Positions 27,242 to 36,072 are shown, numbered from the stretch's first letter. The stretch: 49,698 bases of DNA from Phycisphaerae bacterium (GCA_029260135.1 JAJDDV010000029.1:1-49698), one strand, 5' to 3'. The notes: a model not told the origin generated them from the letters alone. A program made the numbers and translations.

Positions 27242-27976
27242 GTGTCAACCAAGAGCAATCAGCGATGGACCGTTTGCGATGGTCGTTCCCTCATGACCGT
27301 CCTTGTTCTTGTGCTCGCGGTTTGGGTCGGCGGCTGCACAACGCACAAGTATCGTCGCTTGCGCGGCGAGGGTCAAAGGGCGATGCTGCAGCAAATGTAC
27401 TGGCCGGCGAGGCATTTCTTTGTTGAGTGTGATCGGTTGCGTCCCCGTCAGGTGGAGAATCTGCACGACCTGGGCAATTGTTGCGTCTTGCTCGCGCGTG
27501 AGCGGTTCGAACGTCAGGAACATGCGGCGGCGATGCGCGAAGCGGACGCAGCGATCGACTACTACTCCCAGGCGCTCGAGATTCACCCGGGTCATCAGCC
27601 TTCTCTGCAGGGGAAGAACAATGCGCTGGAGTTGAAGGGGCAATTCGACGAGGCGCTGGCCCACGCGGAGTGGGCGGCGGAGTTCGTCGGTCCGTCGGCA
27701 AAGCAGTACCTGTTTCTGGCGAGCGAACGGGAGGAGCGAGGGGATGCGGACGGTGCGTTGCTGGCCTATCGACAGGCCATCGCGGTTGAGCCGGGATCGG
27801 CTGAAGCCCACATCGGGTTTGCGAAGTTCCTGCTGAAACACCGGCGGGAGCGGGAGGCGGTGTATCACCTTCAGGCAGCGTATCGGCTCGACCCGCTCAA
27901 CGAGTGGGTTGTCGATCAACTGGCCGCCCGGAGCGCGCTTCCACCGCTACGCCATCGGAAGACGAGCGGATCGTAG
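27242..27976 (+). CDS. TPR-repeat lipoprotein
   Basis: A 244-residue protein beginning with GTG at 27242, with GGGAGG about eight bases upstream. The signal is of lipoprotein type: a Leu/Val core followed by WVGGC, with the Cys at about residue 32. The rest is alpha-helical with at least four tetratricopeptide units: HDLGNCCVLLARERFERQEHAAAM..., AAIDYYSQALEIHPGHQPSL, FDEALAHAEWAAEFVGPSAKQY, and DADGALLAYRQAIAVEPGSAEAHI. TPR lipoproteins scaffold envelope complexes, but the partner cannot be told. It converges with the UPF0173 gene, with a hairpin between them. Confidence 0.85.
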   Translation: MSTKSNQRWTVCDGRSLMTVLVLVLAVWVGGCTTHKYRRLRGEGQRAMLQQMYWPARHFFVECDRLRPRQVENLHDLGNCCVLLARERFERQEHAAAMREADAAIDYYSQALEIHPGHQPSLQGKNNALELKGQFDEALAHAEWAAEFVGPSAKQYLFLASEREERGDADGALLAYRQAIAVEPGSAEAHIGFAKFLLKHRREREAVYHLQAAYRLDPLNEWVVDQLAARSALPPLRHRKTSGS

Positions 27977-27979
27977 CCC

Positions 27980-28039
27980 CCAGACCAGAAGGGCGGATTC
28001 GCGGGGTCTGCCGCCGGAATGAGATCTTCTCAGGTCTGG
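27980..28039. terminator. hairpin between convergent genes (possible bidirectional terminator)
   Basis: CCAGACC at 27980-27986 pairs with GGTCTGG at 28033-28039, and inside them AGAAG/CTTCT and GGCGG/CCGCC can also pair. It lies exactly between the stops of the TPR lipoprotein and the UPF0173 gene. No T-run follows on either side, so termination may need Rho. Confidence 0.4.
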
Positions 28040-28044
28040 TGTAA

Positions 28045-28788
28045 CTACCGGCGCGATGAGGCCAACGCGAGCCCGCTTGCGGTCCAGTTCATCGTTTGTC
28101 CAACCTCCGGAATGACCAATCGGCCCTTGAGTTCAGCCGACAAGGCGGCGGCGAAGGCATCGCAAGATTGCTCCAGAACGGGGAACGTCTTGTAGTGCAT
28201 CGGAACCAGCACGCTGGGCTGTAGGAACTCGGCCGCCAGCGCGGCGCCTTTCGTCCCCATCGTGAAGAAATCGCCGATCGGGAGGATGCAAATCTGCGGC
28301 GCAAAGATCTGCGCGATGAGCTTCATGTCGGAGAAGACGTCGGTATCGCCCGCGTGGTAGACGGACGGGAGCCCATCGACGTCGACAATCAGGCCGTTGG
28401 GCATCCCGGCGTAGAGTGGGCCGGTGGGCGAGTCGACACTTGACGAATGGAACGCCGCGGTCAGCGTAACACGAACGCCATCGACGTTTTGCGTTCCGCC
28501 CGTGTTCATGCCGTTGAACCGGCCTTTGCCGATTTGCTTCTCCAGCACCGCGCAGAGTTCCAGGTTGCCTACAACGACAGGATCAAAGGCGTCGACGAGC
28601 GCGGCGACATCACCGATGTGGTCGAAATGCCCGTGCGTGAGGAGGATCTGGTCGCAACGGGACGGTTTCTTCAACTCGTCCGGGCACGCGGGGTTGCCCG
28701 TCAGCCACGGATCGATGAGAACGACACGCTCATCCGGCAATGTCAACCGAAAGGACGCGTGCCCCAACCAAGTCATGGTCGCATTCAT
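28045..28788 (-). CDS. UPF0173 metal-dependent hydrolase (metallo-beta-lactamase fold)
   Basis: A 247-residue protein of the UPF0173 (YtkL-like) group. It shows the N-terminal MTWLGHASFRL strand, IDPWLTGNP, the metal motif LTHGHFDHIGD (residues about 50-60), the PNGLIVDVDGLPSVYHAGDTDVF region with metal-binding His and Asp, and a late LVPMHYKTFP with another His. Length and motif order are typical. The native substrate of the family is not settled. It starts 27 bp after the stop of the selenoprotein gene on the same strand, suggesting that rho, the selenoprotein and this hydrolase are co-transcribed. Confidence 0.92.
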   Translation of the reverse strand: MNATMTWLGHASFRLTLPDERVVLIDPWLTGNPACPDELKKPSRCDQILLTHGHFDHIGDVAALVDAFDPVVVGNLELCAVLEKQIGKGRFNGMNTGGTQNVDGVRVTLTAAFHSSSVDSPTGPLYAGMPNGLIVDVDGLPSVYHAGDTDVFSDMKLIAQIFAPQICILPIGDFFTMGTKGAALAAEFLQPSVLVPMHYKTFPVLEQSCDAFAAALSAELKGRLVIPEVGQTMNWTASGLALASSRR

Positions 28789-28815
28789 TTCCTGTCACCT
28801 AAAGCTGGTGGACCG

Positions 28816-29049
28816 CTATTTGGCACTTGTGACCGACTTGATCTTGCCGATGACTTCTTCGTGCTCTGGAAAGCGGCCAATGTTGTGCTTATCCCAAACC
28901 TGGGTTCCGTCGACGTGAACGTCAAACACGCCGCCGGAACCTTCGATGAGCCTGGCCTCCACGTTGAACGACTTTTTCAGCGCCTCCGCCAGACCGGCGG
29001 CAGTGGGGCCGTAGTTTCACTCCATGCAGTACTTGATACTGATATCCAT
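28816..29049 (-). CDS. SelW/Rdx-family selenoprotein with in-frame UGA (Sec11)
   Basis: An ORF interrupted by TGA at codon 11 that conventional gene calling would miss. Start ATG at 29049 has GGAGG seven bases upstream; stop TAG at 28818-28816; 77 residues counting Sec. Residues 1-20 read MDISIKYCMEUNYGPTAAGL, giving the redox motif C8-x-x-U11 where Rdx relatives have CxxC or CxxU. Further family marks are the EGSGGVFDVHVDG strand pair, which matches GxGGxFEVxxDG, and GRFPEHEEV at the C-terminus. A SECIS-like hairpin with a GGUCU loop begins right after the UGA (separate entry). The fold is thioredoxin-like; a thiol-redox role is known only in outline for the family. It lies 43 bp after rho and 27 bp before the UPF0173 gene. 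Confidence 0.9.
28986..29019 (-). promoter_or_regulatory. UGA-Sec codon and bacterial SECIS hairpin
   Basis: TGA is at 29019-29017. Twenty-one bases later, CCGCC and GGCGG (29000-28986) form a perfect five-pair stem closing the loop GGTCT. Bacterial SelB recognises such a loop (GGUCU in E. coli fdhF, 18 bases after its UGA). Position, stem and loop all fit a functional element that lies within the coding sequence. Confidence 0.85.
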
Positions 29050-29092
29050 GCCGTCACCTCCATTTCGCGTTCGAGCGTTTCGTCGAACGTGA

Positions 29093-30556
29093 TTACGACA
29101 AGTTCATGGTCATGAGGAACTCGGCGTTGGATCGAACCTTCTCGAGCTGGCCTCGCAGCAGTTGGATCGACTCGACGACGTTCATATCCGAGAGCACACG
29201 ACGCAGGCTGTAGACCAGCTCCAACTCCTTGGGGTCGAGCAGCAACTCTTCGCGCCGCGTTCCGGACCCGGCGATGTCGATGGCGGGCCATACGCGTCGC
29301 TCGACCAGTCGCCGGTCGAGGTGGAGTTCGGAGTTTCCGGTACCCTTGAACTCTTCGAAGATGACCTCGTCCATTTTGGATCCGGTGTCGACCAGTGCCG
29401 TACCGATGATGGTCAGGGATCCGCCCTCCTCGATATTTCTGGCTGCGCCGAAGAACCGCTTGGGCGGCTGCAGGGCGTTGGCGTCGATACCTCCGGAGAG
29501 GATCTTTCCGGAGTGTGGGATCTCGGTGTTGTATGCCCTGGCGAGTCGTGTGATGGAGTCGAGAAGGATGACGACGTCGCGCCCGTATTCGACCAGTCGC
29601 CGCGCCTTTTCGATCACCATCTCTGCGACCTGAACGTGGCGGCTGGCGGGTTCATCGAACGTCGAGCTGACGACCTCGGCGGAGGTGTTCCGCTGCATGT
29701 CGGTCACTTCCTCGGGTCGCTCGTCGATCAACAGGACGAAGACATAGGCGTCGGGGTGATTGTGGGAGACGGCGTTGGCCATTTTCTGCAGTAGGATCGT
29801 CTTACCGGTCCGCGGGGGCGCGACGATCAGCATTCGCTGTCCCATGCCGATCGGCGTGACCATATCGACGATACGCATGTTGAGTTCGTCATGTGCGGTC
29901 TCGAGCACCAAGCGCTGTTCCGGGTGTAGCGCGGTGAGGTCCTCAAAGTTGGTCTTTTCGGTGACCATGTTCGGGTCCTCGTAGTTGATGGCTTCCACGC
30001 GGAGCAAGGCGAAGTATCGTTCGGACTCTTTGGGCGGTCTGATTTGCCCTGCGACAATATGGCCGGTGCGCAGTCCGAATCGGCGAATCTGCGACGGGCT
30101 GATGTAGATATCGTCGGGGCAGGGAAGGTAGTTATATTCGGGGCTACGGAGGAAACCGAACCCGTCCGGTAGGATTTCCAGTACGCCTTCGCCGAACATC
30201 AACCCGTCACGGTTGATTCGTTCTTTGAGGATTTTGAAGATCAGGTCCTGCTTTTTGAGGCCGGTGTAGTCTTCGAGACTCTCCTGCTTGGCGACCTCGT
30301 GCAGCTCCTGGACGTTCATCTTCTGTAAGGCGGTGATGTGAATATCGCCGCGCTTGATTTCTTCGTATTTCGCGTGCGTTTCGGCGTCTATCGGGCCGGC
30401 GAACTCCTCTTCCGACGTCTGGGTCGCGACGGTCTTCTGTTCGGGCTCGACCTCGGCATCGGGCGTTTCCGGTTTTTCGGTCGTTGACTTCGCCGAGCTG
30501 GATGATGAAGTCTTCTTCTTAGCGCTACGCACCTTTCCGGTGGTGGCTTTCGCCAT
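29093..30556 (-). CDS. rho: transcription termination factor Rho
   Basis: A 487-residue Rho. Residues 1-70 form a Lys/Ser/Glu-rich extension, longer than in E. coli. The Rho N-terminal domain ([16 protein letters not shown], residues 76-91) is followed by the RNA-binding OB fold ([16 protein letters not shown], 124-139; [19 protein letters not shown], 148-166). The hexameric ATPase core has Walker A APPRTGKT (246-253), where E. coli has APPKAGKT, Walker [16 protein letters not shown], the Q-loop region ...LSGGID and the R-loop SGTRREELL. It ends [12 protein letters not shown]. Start ATG at 30556 has AGGAGG upstream. First gene of a likely rho-selenoprotein-UPF0173 transcript. Confidence 0.97.
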   Translation of the reverse strand: MAKATTGKVRSAKKKTSSSSSAKSTTEKPETPDAEVEPEQKTVATQTSEEEFAGPIDAETHAKYEEIKRGDIHITALQKMNVQELHEVAKQESLEDYTGLKKQDLIFKILKERINRDGLMFGEGVLEILPDGFGFLRSPEYNYLPCPDDIYISPSQIRRFGLRTGHIVAGQIRPPKESERYFALLRVEAINYEDPNMVTEKTNFEDLTALHPEQRLVLETAHDELNMRIVDMVTPIGMGQRMLIVAPPRTGKTILLQKMANAVSHNHPDAYVFVLLIDERPEEVTDMQRNTSAEVVSSTFDEPASRHVQVAEMVIEKARRLVEYGRDVVILLDSITRLARAYNTEIPHSGKILSGGIDANALQPPKRFFGAARNIEEGGSLTIIGTALVDTGSKMDEVIFEEFKGTGNSELHLDRRLVERRVWPAIDIAGSGTRREELLLDPKELELVYSLRRVLSDMNVVESIQLLRGQLEKVRSNAEFLMTMNLS

Positions 30557-30682
30557 GGAATGTTCCTCCTGACTTGAGATATGGGCTCTGCCTACACGGG
30601 GGCAGGCTCACAGGCCTGATGGTACTCGCTCTACATTAAACGGATAACGGAGATCGTCCTCGGGGAGCCGTCTTGCACGTAC

Positions 30683-31444
30683 CTACGTGGTGGACGCCAG
30701 AATCTGGGAGTATACTCGCTGAAGCTGAACCCGCAAGTCCTCAATGCTCACATGGTTTACCACTACATAATCGGACATCGCCCGCTTACTGTCCAGTGGA
30801 TTCAGCAAGTTTTCCCTCTGGCGTAGAACCGACTCGGTCCAGCCACGCGACTCCCGCACGCGTTGCAGCCGAACCGGCCAGCCCGTATCCACGAAAATCA
30901 CTGCATCACAAAGCTCGTGCAGTCCGGTTTCAAAAAGCTTCGGAGCATCGAGCACGACGGCCCCCGCGCCGGGATCCTGGGCGTGGGCCGTCATCAGCGT
31001 CTCGCGACGCCGTGCGATCCTGGGATACAGAACCCCCTCGAGGCGAGCCAGTTCGTCGGGATCGGCAAAGACAATCCGCGCGATCGCCGCTCTGTCCGGC
31101 TCGCCCGTCGGACGGCAAATGCCGCCCCCCCACCAGGTCTTCAACTCGCCGATCACGTCCGGATCCGCGAGCAATTCGTGGCTTAGCCGATCGAAGTTGA
31201 TGACGGCGGCGCCGAACTCCTGAAGGACGTCGGCGACTGCTGACTTACCCGCACCGATCCCGCCGGCGAGACCGATGATCGGCTTTGTTCGTGCTGGGTG
31301 GATCGGCGACAAAGGCAACCAGCCCGGGTGTACCCCGAAAAGCGTTGGGGGGCCTGCCGGACGGCGGAAGACCCGACCGCACCAGCGATTCACGTGTTCC
31401 AAGCCCGAGTCTATACAGCAACCGGATCGGCCTGTCACCCCCAT
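30683..31444 (-). CDS. coaE: dephospho-CoA kinase
   Basis: Catalyses the last step of coenzyme A synthesis. From residue about 53 the sequence is a standard CoaE of about 200 residues: P-loop IGLAGGIGAGKSAV, INFDRLSHELLAD (Asp of the lid region), LDAPKLFETGLHELCDAVIFVD and the lid Arg segment QRVRESRGWTESVLRQRE. The 50 residues before the P-loop are Pro/Arg-rich and unlike the family, so the real start is probably later than the one at 31444; TTG codons at 31318 or 31312 are possible but no ribosome binding site decides between them. The 3' end at 30683 is secure. Confidence 0.88.
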   Translation of the reverse strand: MGVTGRSGCCIDSGLEHVNRWCGRVFRRPAGPPTLFGVHPGWLPLSPIHPARTKPIIGLAGGIGAGKSAVADVLQEFGAAVINFDRLSHELLADPDVIGELKTWWGGGICRPTGEPDRAAIARIVFADPDELARLEGVLYPRIARRRETLMTAHAQDPGAGAVVLDAPKLFETGLHELCDAVIFVDTGWPVRLQRVRESRGWTESVLRQRENLLNPLDSKRAMSDYVVVNHVSIEDLRVQLQRVYSQILASTT

Positions 31445-31486
31445 TCCTACGAATTTCGTGCGGACCCCAACGGGCCTCCAGCCATC

Positions 31487-31870
31487 TCAGAGCGGCCGGT
31501 ACCGGGCGATCGTTTTGAACTCGACGCGGTTACCCGCAGGGTCTTGCGTCGATAGGCGCCTGTCCGTCCAAGTGATACCGGTGGTTCGCTCGTAGGGTAT
31601 CGAGCTGTCGTCCAGCTTGCAGGCGGCGTCATCCAATGAGGGAACGGCCAGCGTTACACGGGTCGCCACGGCTACGATTTTCGGCTTTTCCACCAGCCGG
31701 ATCCGAAGTTCGATCTGATCCGATGTAAAGCAGATACACAATTCTTCGCCGTCACCGGGAAGCTCATCGAGAAGAGCCACCTCGCCATAGAACCAGCGAA
31801 GTGCGTCCTGAATTCCCAGCGGAGCCTCAATGTTGACATGGTCGACCGCTTGAATCCGAACGGAACGCAT
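31487..31870 (-). CDS. VOC-superfamily (glyoxalase/dioxygenase-like) protein
   Basis: A 127-residue single-module VOC fold: VDHVNIEAP at the start (metal-site His in the first strand), FYGEVALLDELPG, a central RIRLVEKP strand, then TLAVPSLDDAACKL and the closing DPAGNRVEFKTI, which carries the typical 'DPxGNxxE' with metal-ligand Glu. Enzymatic role cannot be told from sequence. It is a short leftward gene between the AMMECR1 and coaE genes. Confidence 0.78.
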   Translation of the reverse strand: MRSVRIQAVDHVNIEAPLGIQDALRWFYGEVALLDELPGDGEELCICFTSDQIELRIRLVEKPKIVAVATRVTLAVPSLDDAACKLDDSSIPYERTTGITWTDRRLSTQDPAGNRVEFKTIARYRPL

Positions 31871-31932
31871 CGCTTAGATTCCTCTCCTTCCATGTTACAG
31901 GCCGGTTGGCCTGCGCCGACGAACCGCGAGGC

Positions 31933-32568
31933 TCAAGCGGCATCAGAAAAGACCTCGGCTCGGAAGATCAGGACCTGGGTCTGGGGCGATCGCCAGGCGT
32001 CGGCCGGCAGTCCCGCTTTCATCGTACAGCAAGTCGAGAGGAATTCCTCGGCCGACCAGCCGCGATCGGTCGCGACCTTCGGGAGGAAGCAACCCGACCT
32101 CATCCCCTGGCGGACGATGATTCCATGCTCACCTGGCACGAGTGAAAGCGGATCGTCGGTCGGCGTCGGGTCCGAAAGTAGCGAAATCTCTATCGTGAGT
32201 TCATCGAGCTCTTCCGTCGTGATCGGATTCCGCGTGAAGCGCGAATCTCGAAGCGATGCCTGCGTCACCTCCGCGACCGAAGCCGCCACCTGCCCGACCC
32301 GGATCGGCGCGAACGATCCGACACAGCCGCGAAGGTCACTTCCCCTCCAGAAGGTCACAAAAAGACCCCCGAAGCAACCGGTCGCTCCAAGTCCGCTGAG
32401 CTCTTCGGTATCCGTCGGCAACGAATCGGGACCCTGGTCGAGATGGACATCCGGTTCGGTCATTGCAGGAATCGGCGCCGCGCCGAGCGCTGCACGGGCA
32501 ACCCGGCGGGAATACGCCAGCAATTGCGTGCGAAAGTCACGTAGCTCGCTCATCCGGGTCGTGGACAT
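31933..32568 (-). CDS. AMMECR1-domain protein (AmmeMemoRadiSam system protein A-like)
   Basis: A 211-residue AMMECR1 protein. The signature is GGLFVTFWRGSDLRGCVGSF (about residues 88-107), matching FVTLxxxGxLRGCIG, followed by ASVAEVTQASLRDSRFTRNPIT, which matches AxxAAxxDPRFxPv, then LTIEISLLSDP and a HGIIVRQGMRSGCFLPKVATDRGW region (GxFLPQVAxExGW). The conserved Cys is present. Members usually sit beside MEMO and radical SAM genes, but neither is in the window, so it is an orphan copy. Biochemical function is unknown. Confidence 0.9.
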   Translation of the reverse strand: MSTTRMSELRDFRTQLLAYSRRVARAALGAAPIPAMTEPDVHLDQGPDSLPTDTEELSGLGATGCFGGLFVTFWRGSDLRGCVGSFAPIRVGQVAASVAEVTQASLRDSRFTRNPITTEELDELTIEISLLSDPTPTDDPLSLVPGEHGIIVRQGMRSGCFLPKVATDRGWSAEEFLSTCCTMKAGLPADAWRSPQTQVLIFRAEVFSDAA

Positions 32569-32781
32569 GCTCGGTCATTATAACCGGAAATCCCCTGAAG
32601 GCGAACCAGATACGCCGGCCAGGATTGCGCTCAGAATGATCGGCCGCCCGGATCGACCGGGAATCCTTCGCGGCGATCTTGCCGAACCGGCGAGATTGAA
32701 GGACCGTACCCTGACCGTATGCGTCGTTTGGCGGATCCCGCCCCAGGCGGGCCCTCAGCAACCCAGTGGAGTTGGAACACC

Positions 32782-33291
32782 ATGGATCAACTGTATGAAT
32801 GGGCAGGCCCGAGAATGGCCACGTATGGATCAAACGTTGCGGCTGGTATCGCCACGCTGTTGGTCGGGTGGGTCGTGGCGCGCGCACTCACCGTGGCCGT
32901 CCGGCGCGTTCTGCGCGGCGCTCGGGTCGACGAGACCGCCGCCGCGTTCTGCGCCAACCTGGCGTACATCACCATGCTGACGCTCGTGGTGATCACCGCT
33001 TTGGACAAGTTCGGCTTTCCGGCTGTGTCCTTCGCGGCGGTGGTCGGGGCTGCGGGTTTGGCGATCGGTCTGGCGTTGAAGGGCACGCTGAGCAACTTCG
33101 CCTCCGGGGTCATTCTGATCGCTCTGCGACCGTTCAACATCGGGGATCGCATCGACGCGGCCGGCGTCAGCGGCGTCGTGACCGAGATCCACGTTTTCGC
33201 CACGACACTCAAGGCCGACGAAGGCAAGAAGATTGTCGTACCGAATGCATCCATCGCGGGCGGGAATATTGTGAACTACACCGTGGCCTGA
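32782..33291 (+). CDS. small mechanosensitive channel (MscS) lacking the cytoplasmic cage
   Basis: Start ATG at 32782, with GGAG about ten bases upstream (an in-frame ATG also exists at 32719). About 169 residues. Three membrane helices are visible: residues about 13-33, 53-73 and the pore helix. The pore helix shows the family Gly/Ala pattern AAVVGAAGLAIGLALKGTLSNFASGVILIA, read in pieces. The beta domain follows (FNIGDRIDAAGVSGVVTEIHVFATTLKADEGKKIVVPNASI). MscS normally goes on for about 100 residues past '...NYS'; here it stops at NIVNYTVA, without the C-terminal alpha/beta domain. The stop is inside a hairpin shared with the end of the convergent antiporter gene, so the 3' part may have been lost. 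Function in osmotic protection is uncertain. Confidence 0.82.
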   Translation: MDQLYEWAGPRMATYGSNVAAGIATLLVGWVVARALTVAVRRVLRGARVDETAAAFCANLAYITMLTLVVITALDKFGFPAVSFAAVVGAAGLAIGLALKGTLSNFASGVILIALRPFNIGDRIDAAGVSGVVTEIHVFATTLKADEGKKIVVPNASIAGGNIVNYTVA

Positions 33292-33324
33292 AACGCCAGG
33301 GAATCCGTCCTATTCCTCGCGTTT
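33291..33324. terminator. hairpin overlapping two convergent gene ends
   Basis: AAACGC at 33291-33296 pairs with GCGTTT at 33319-33324, continued inward by AGG/CCT and GAAT/ATTC. It spans the stops of the MscS and antiporter genes. No T-run follows. Confidence 0.4.
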
Positions 33325-35163
33325 ATCCGTTGTCGTTTCGGGCCTGACGAGGCTGACAAGGGTCTGCCCCGGTTTCGCCGGCTCGTTCGACGTGTCGGCA
33401 GCATCCTTCGGCGGTTCGACCGGCGTCAAGCGGTTTCCGGGTTCAATGACAAACAGCGGGATCACATCGCTTCCATAACGTGCGAGCAATGCAGCATAAT
33501 CGAACTCTTCCGTCAGGCGGGTGGCTTTGGCGGCGTAGCCCTCCTCGACGCGCCGCTCGAGCGCGGAATGGGTGGCCCGTTGGTCGAAGAGCCAACGGCC
33601 TTGCAGGTACTTGTACGGGCTGTCTTCCTGCTTTGAGGGCTTGGCGTGACCGCCGCGTGATGGCTGCGGCGGAAGCTGAAAGCAGTTGGCTTTCCCGAAG
33701 ACTCGGTGAAATCGCTGAACCGTTAGAACATTGACCCAGTCGTTGGGGGTCACAGCCAGTACGCGTCCGATCCCGCCGAGGTCAATCTCGTCCAGCGTGT
33801 GTTCCGCCAGAATACTGCCCGCGAAGGTTGGCAAGCCGGCCATGCGCGCGTCGTACGTGTGATCCCGGTTGTTGTCGACCAGGAGCACGCGGAACCCCTC
33901 CCGCTGCAACACGCCTGCCAGCTCTTTGACCCAGTTTTGGGCACCGACGAACAGAATGCCCTGGGGATTCGCCTCGGCCAATCCCAACTTGCGCGCGGCG
34001 ATCGGCGCGGATAGTCCATACACCGTGATGGTCGCGATGATGGTGATGAACGTCATCGGAACGAGAACGCCCGCGTCGGCAAGCCCCAGTGCCTCCAAGC
34101 GGATCGCGAAAATCGACGACACGGCGGCGGCCACGAGTCCGCGGGGCGCCATCCAAGCCAGAAAGACTCGCTCGCTCATCGAAAGCCGAGAGCCTATGGT
34201 CGAGACCCAGACGCTCGCCGGTCTGACCACGAAAACCAGACCCGCGACGAACAAGAGTCCCGCCGGCGCGAGTCGGACAAGGTCTGCGGCATCGACTCTC
34301 GCGGCCAGGACGATGAACAGACTGGATATCAAGAGGACGCGGAGGTTCTCTTTGAACTCGATCAGGTGCTCAACATCGACCCACCGCTGGTTGGCGAGGA
34401 CAAACCCCATCACGATGACGGCGAGAAGGCCCGACTCGTGCTGCAGATGGTTGGACAACGAAAAAACGGCCACCACCAACATGAGCGACACGGGATTTTC
34501 GAGATGATCCGAAATCCAGCGGCGATGGGACAACAACACGAAGAGCAACGCCGCCGCCATTCCCAGGCCGCCCCCAACGACGGCCGTCTTCGCGACGGCG
34601 ACAACAATGTATGCCGCGGCGTCCGACGCCACGCCAATGACCATGGCCTCAAACACGAGGACCGCCAGCAGCGCGCCGATCGGATCGATGACGACGCCTT
34701 CCCATTTCAGGATGGGGCCGACCGGCCCGGTCGGACGGATCGTCCTCAGGAGCGGCGAGATCACCGTAGGGCCGGTTACGACGAGCACCGCGCCCAGCAG
34801 AATCGACAGGGCCAAGCTGAGCTGCAGGATGATGTACGCCGCCAGTGCAGCGCCTGCCCAGGTCAACAGGGCACCCACCGAAACGAGGTTGCGAACGACG
34901 GCGCCCGACGACTTCAGCTCGCGCAGGCGAAGGCTTAGACCGCCCTCGTAGAGGATCAGCGCCACGGAAAGGGAAACGACCGGGAAGAGAAGATCACCGA
35001 AGACGGCATCGGGATCGAGCCAGCTCGTCACGGCCGGTCCCGCGATGATTCCTAGGACCAGCAACAGCAAGATGGACGGCAGCCCCACGCGCCAGGCGAG
35101 CCATTGCGCGGCTACGCCCAGTACGACGATTCCTGCCAGGTAAGGAAGCAAGCTCTCCGACAA
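33310..35163 (-). CDS. CPA-type cation:proton antiporter with C-terminal RCK (TrkA-N) domain
   Basis: An integral membrane exchanger. The first about 400 residues hold 12-13 hydrophobic segments with family landmarks: VGLPSILLLLVLGIIAGP, LILYEGGLSL, GAVLVVTGPTVISPLL, WEGVVIDPIGALLAVLVFE (with the Asp of the ion site) and FLAWMAPRGLVAAAV. The C-terminus (from about 430) has the nucleotide-binding Rossmann motif GILFVGAQNWVKELAGVL and VLAVTPNDWVNVL, as in RCK-regulated antiporters. The frame is open back to a GTG at 35316, but those 50 residues are not membrane-like. I take TTG at 35163, with AAAGG seven bases upstream; GTG at 35178 is an alternative. Substrate may be Na+ or K+. Convergent with MscS. 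Confidence 0.86.
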   Translation of the reverse strand: MSESLLPYLAGIVVLGVAAQWLAWRVGLPSILLLLVLGIIAGPAVTSWLDPDAVFGDLLFPVVSLSVALILYEGGLSLRLRELKSSGAVVRNLVSVGALLTWAGAALAAYIILQLSLALSILLGAVLVVTGPTVISPLLRTIRPTGPVGPILKWEGVVIDPIGALLAVLVFEAMVIGVASDAAAYIVVAVAKTAVVGGGLGMAAALLFVLLSHRRWISDHLENPVSLMLVVAVFSLSNHLQHESGLLAVIVMGFVLANQRWVDVEHLIEFKENLRVLLISSLFIVLAARVDAADLVRLAPAGLLFVAGLVFVVRPASVWVSTIGSRLSMSERVFLAWMAPRGLVAAAVSSIFAIRLEALGLADAGVLVPMTFITIIATITVYGLSAPIAARKLGLAEANPQGILFVGAQNWVKELAGVLQREGFRVLLVDNNRDHTYDARMAGLPTFAGSILAEHTLDEIDLGGIGRVLAVTPNDWVNVLTVQRFHRVFGKANCFQLPPQPSRGGHAKPSKQEDSPYKYLQGRWLFDQRATHSALERRVEEGYAAKATRLTEEFDYAALLARYGSDVIPLFVIEPGNRLTPVEPPKDAADTSNEPAKPGQTLVSLVRPETTTDKREE

Positions 35164-35385
35164 ACAGGTGCCTTTCACCAGCCGGCAGGCGCCGAAGTTC
35201 CATCGTCCGGTGGGAACGTCGGGAAACGCCTGCTGATGTGCGAAGTTATATCGGAGGTGGAACGGCGCGTCATGCCCCATCGCCAACGGCGGGCGACCCC
35301 CAGATCCTTCCGTCACTCAGGTGGCTTGCGAAACGGCTTCGTTTTTGAGGACCTCGAACGGTGTGCCGGTACGGATCGACGACGC

Positions 35386-36072
35386 CTACAAAGTCCCTCG
35401 CGCAAATCGATCGAGACAAGCCAGCACGGCGTCGACCACCTCATCCAGCGAAACGGAAGCGTCGACAATCTCGACCGGCGTGGGATATTGCGCCGGAAGT
35501 TCCAGGAAGTTGGCACGAACAGTCTCATGAAAATCGCGAGACCGGCGCTCCATCCCGTCGAGGAGCCCTTCGCCGGCGGCCGCGCCAGGCGGTGTTCGAT
35601 CTCGAGAGATCCGGTCAAAGCCGACGTCCGGTCTCACATCGAGTACGATCGTCAGGTCCGGCCACGTGTCGCCGATCGCATGGCGCGCCAGGTCGAGAAT
35701 GTCTTCCGGACGGGCGCCGCACGCGCCTTGGTAGGCGACCGTGGATGACACGAACCTGTCACAGAGGACCACGTTTCCGGCCTTCAACGCAGGGTGGATT
35801 ACCTCGTGAAGGAGCTGCGCCCTGGAGGCCATGAACAGAAGCACTTCGCACCCCACGGCCATGTCGCTGAGGTCATGATCGAGGAGGACACCTCGGATGC
35901 GATCGCCGATGCACGTTCCCCCGGGGTCGCGGCAGTCTTGGACGGTCAGCCCGGCACTACAGAGCCGCTGGGCGACTCGCTTTGCGATCGTGCTCTTACC
36001 CGCACCGTCGGGACCGTCGAGAACCAGGAACTTCCCCCGGAGGGTCTCAAAGGATTCGGATTTCTCGCTCAC
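35386..36072 (-). CDS. tmk: thymidylate kinase
   Basis: Phosphorylates dTMP to dTDP. 228 residues from GTG at 36072. P-loop LDGPDGAGKSTIAKRV (residues about 18-33), the RDPGGTCIGDRIRGVLL segment (the DR/ERE-like loop), LLFMASRAQLLHEVI, the DRF motif CDRFVSSTVAYQGA and the lid region DRTPPG...MERR are all visible and ordered as in TMPK. Length is slightly above the family's 205-215. The start overlaps by 4 nt (GTGA) the stop of a possible small upstream ORF. Confidence 0.95.
   Translation of the reverse strand: MSEKSESFETLRGKFLVLDGPDGAGKSTIAKRVAQRLCSAGLTVQDCRDPGGTCIGDRIRGVLLDHDLSDMAVGCEVLLFMASRAQLLHEVIHPALKAGNVVLCDRFVSSTVAYQGACGARPEDILDLARHAIGDTWPDLTIVLDVRPDVGFDRISRDRTPPGAAAGEGLLDGMERRSRDFHETVRANFLELPAQYPTPVEIVDASVSLDEVVDAVLACLDRFARGTL

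Noticed and set aside
28806..28830. TTTGGCACTTG near 28812 as a second sigma-54 promoter
   Set aside because: No TTGC at the required distance, and it lies within the end of the selenoprotein gene.
33289..33480. Possible selenocysteine read-through of the MscS stop (TGA)
   Set aside because: The downstream frame has no resemblance to the MscS C-terminal domain and no SECIS hairpin follows.
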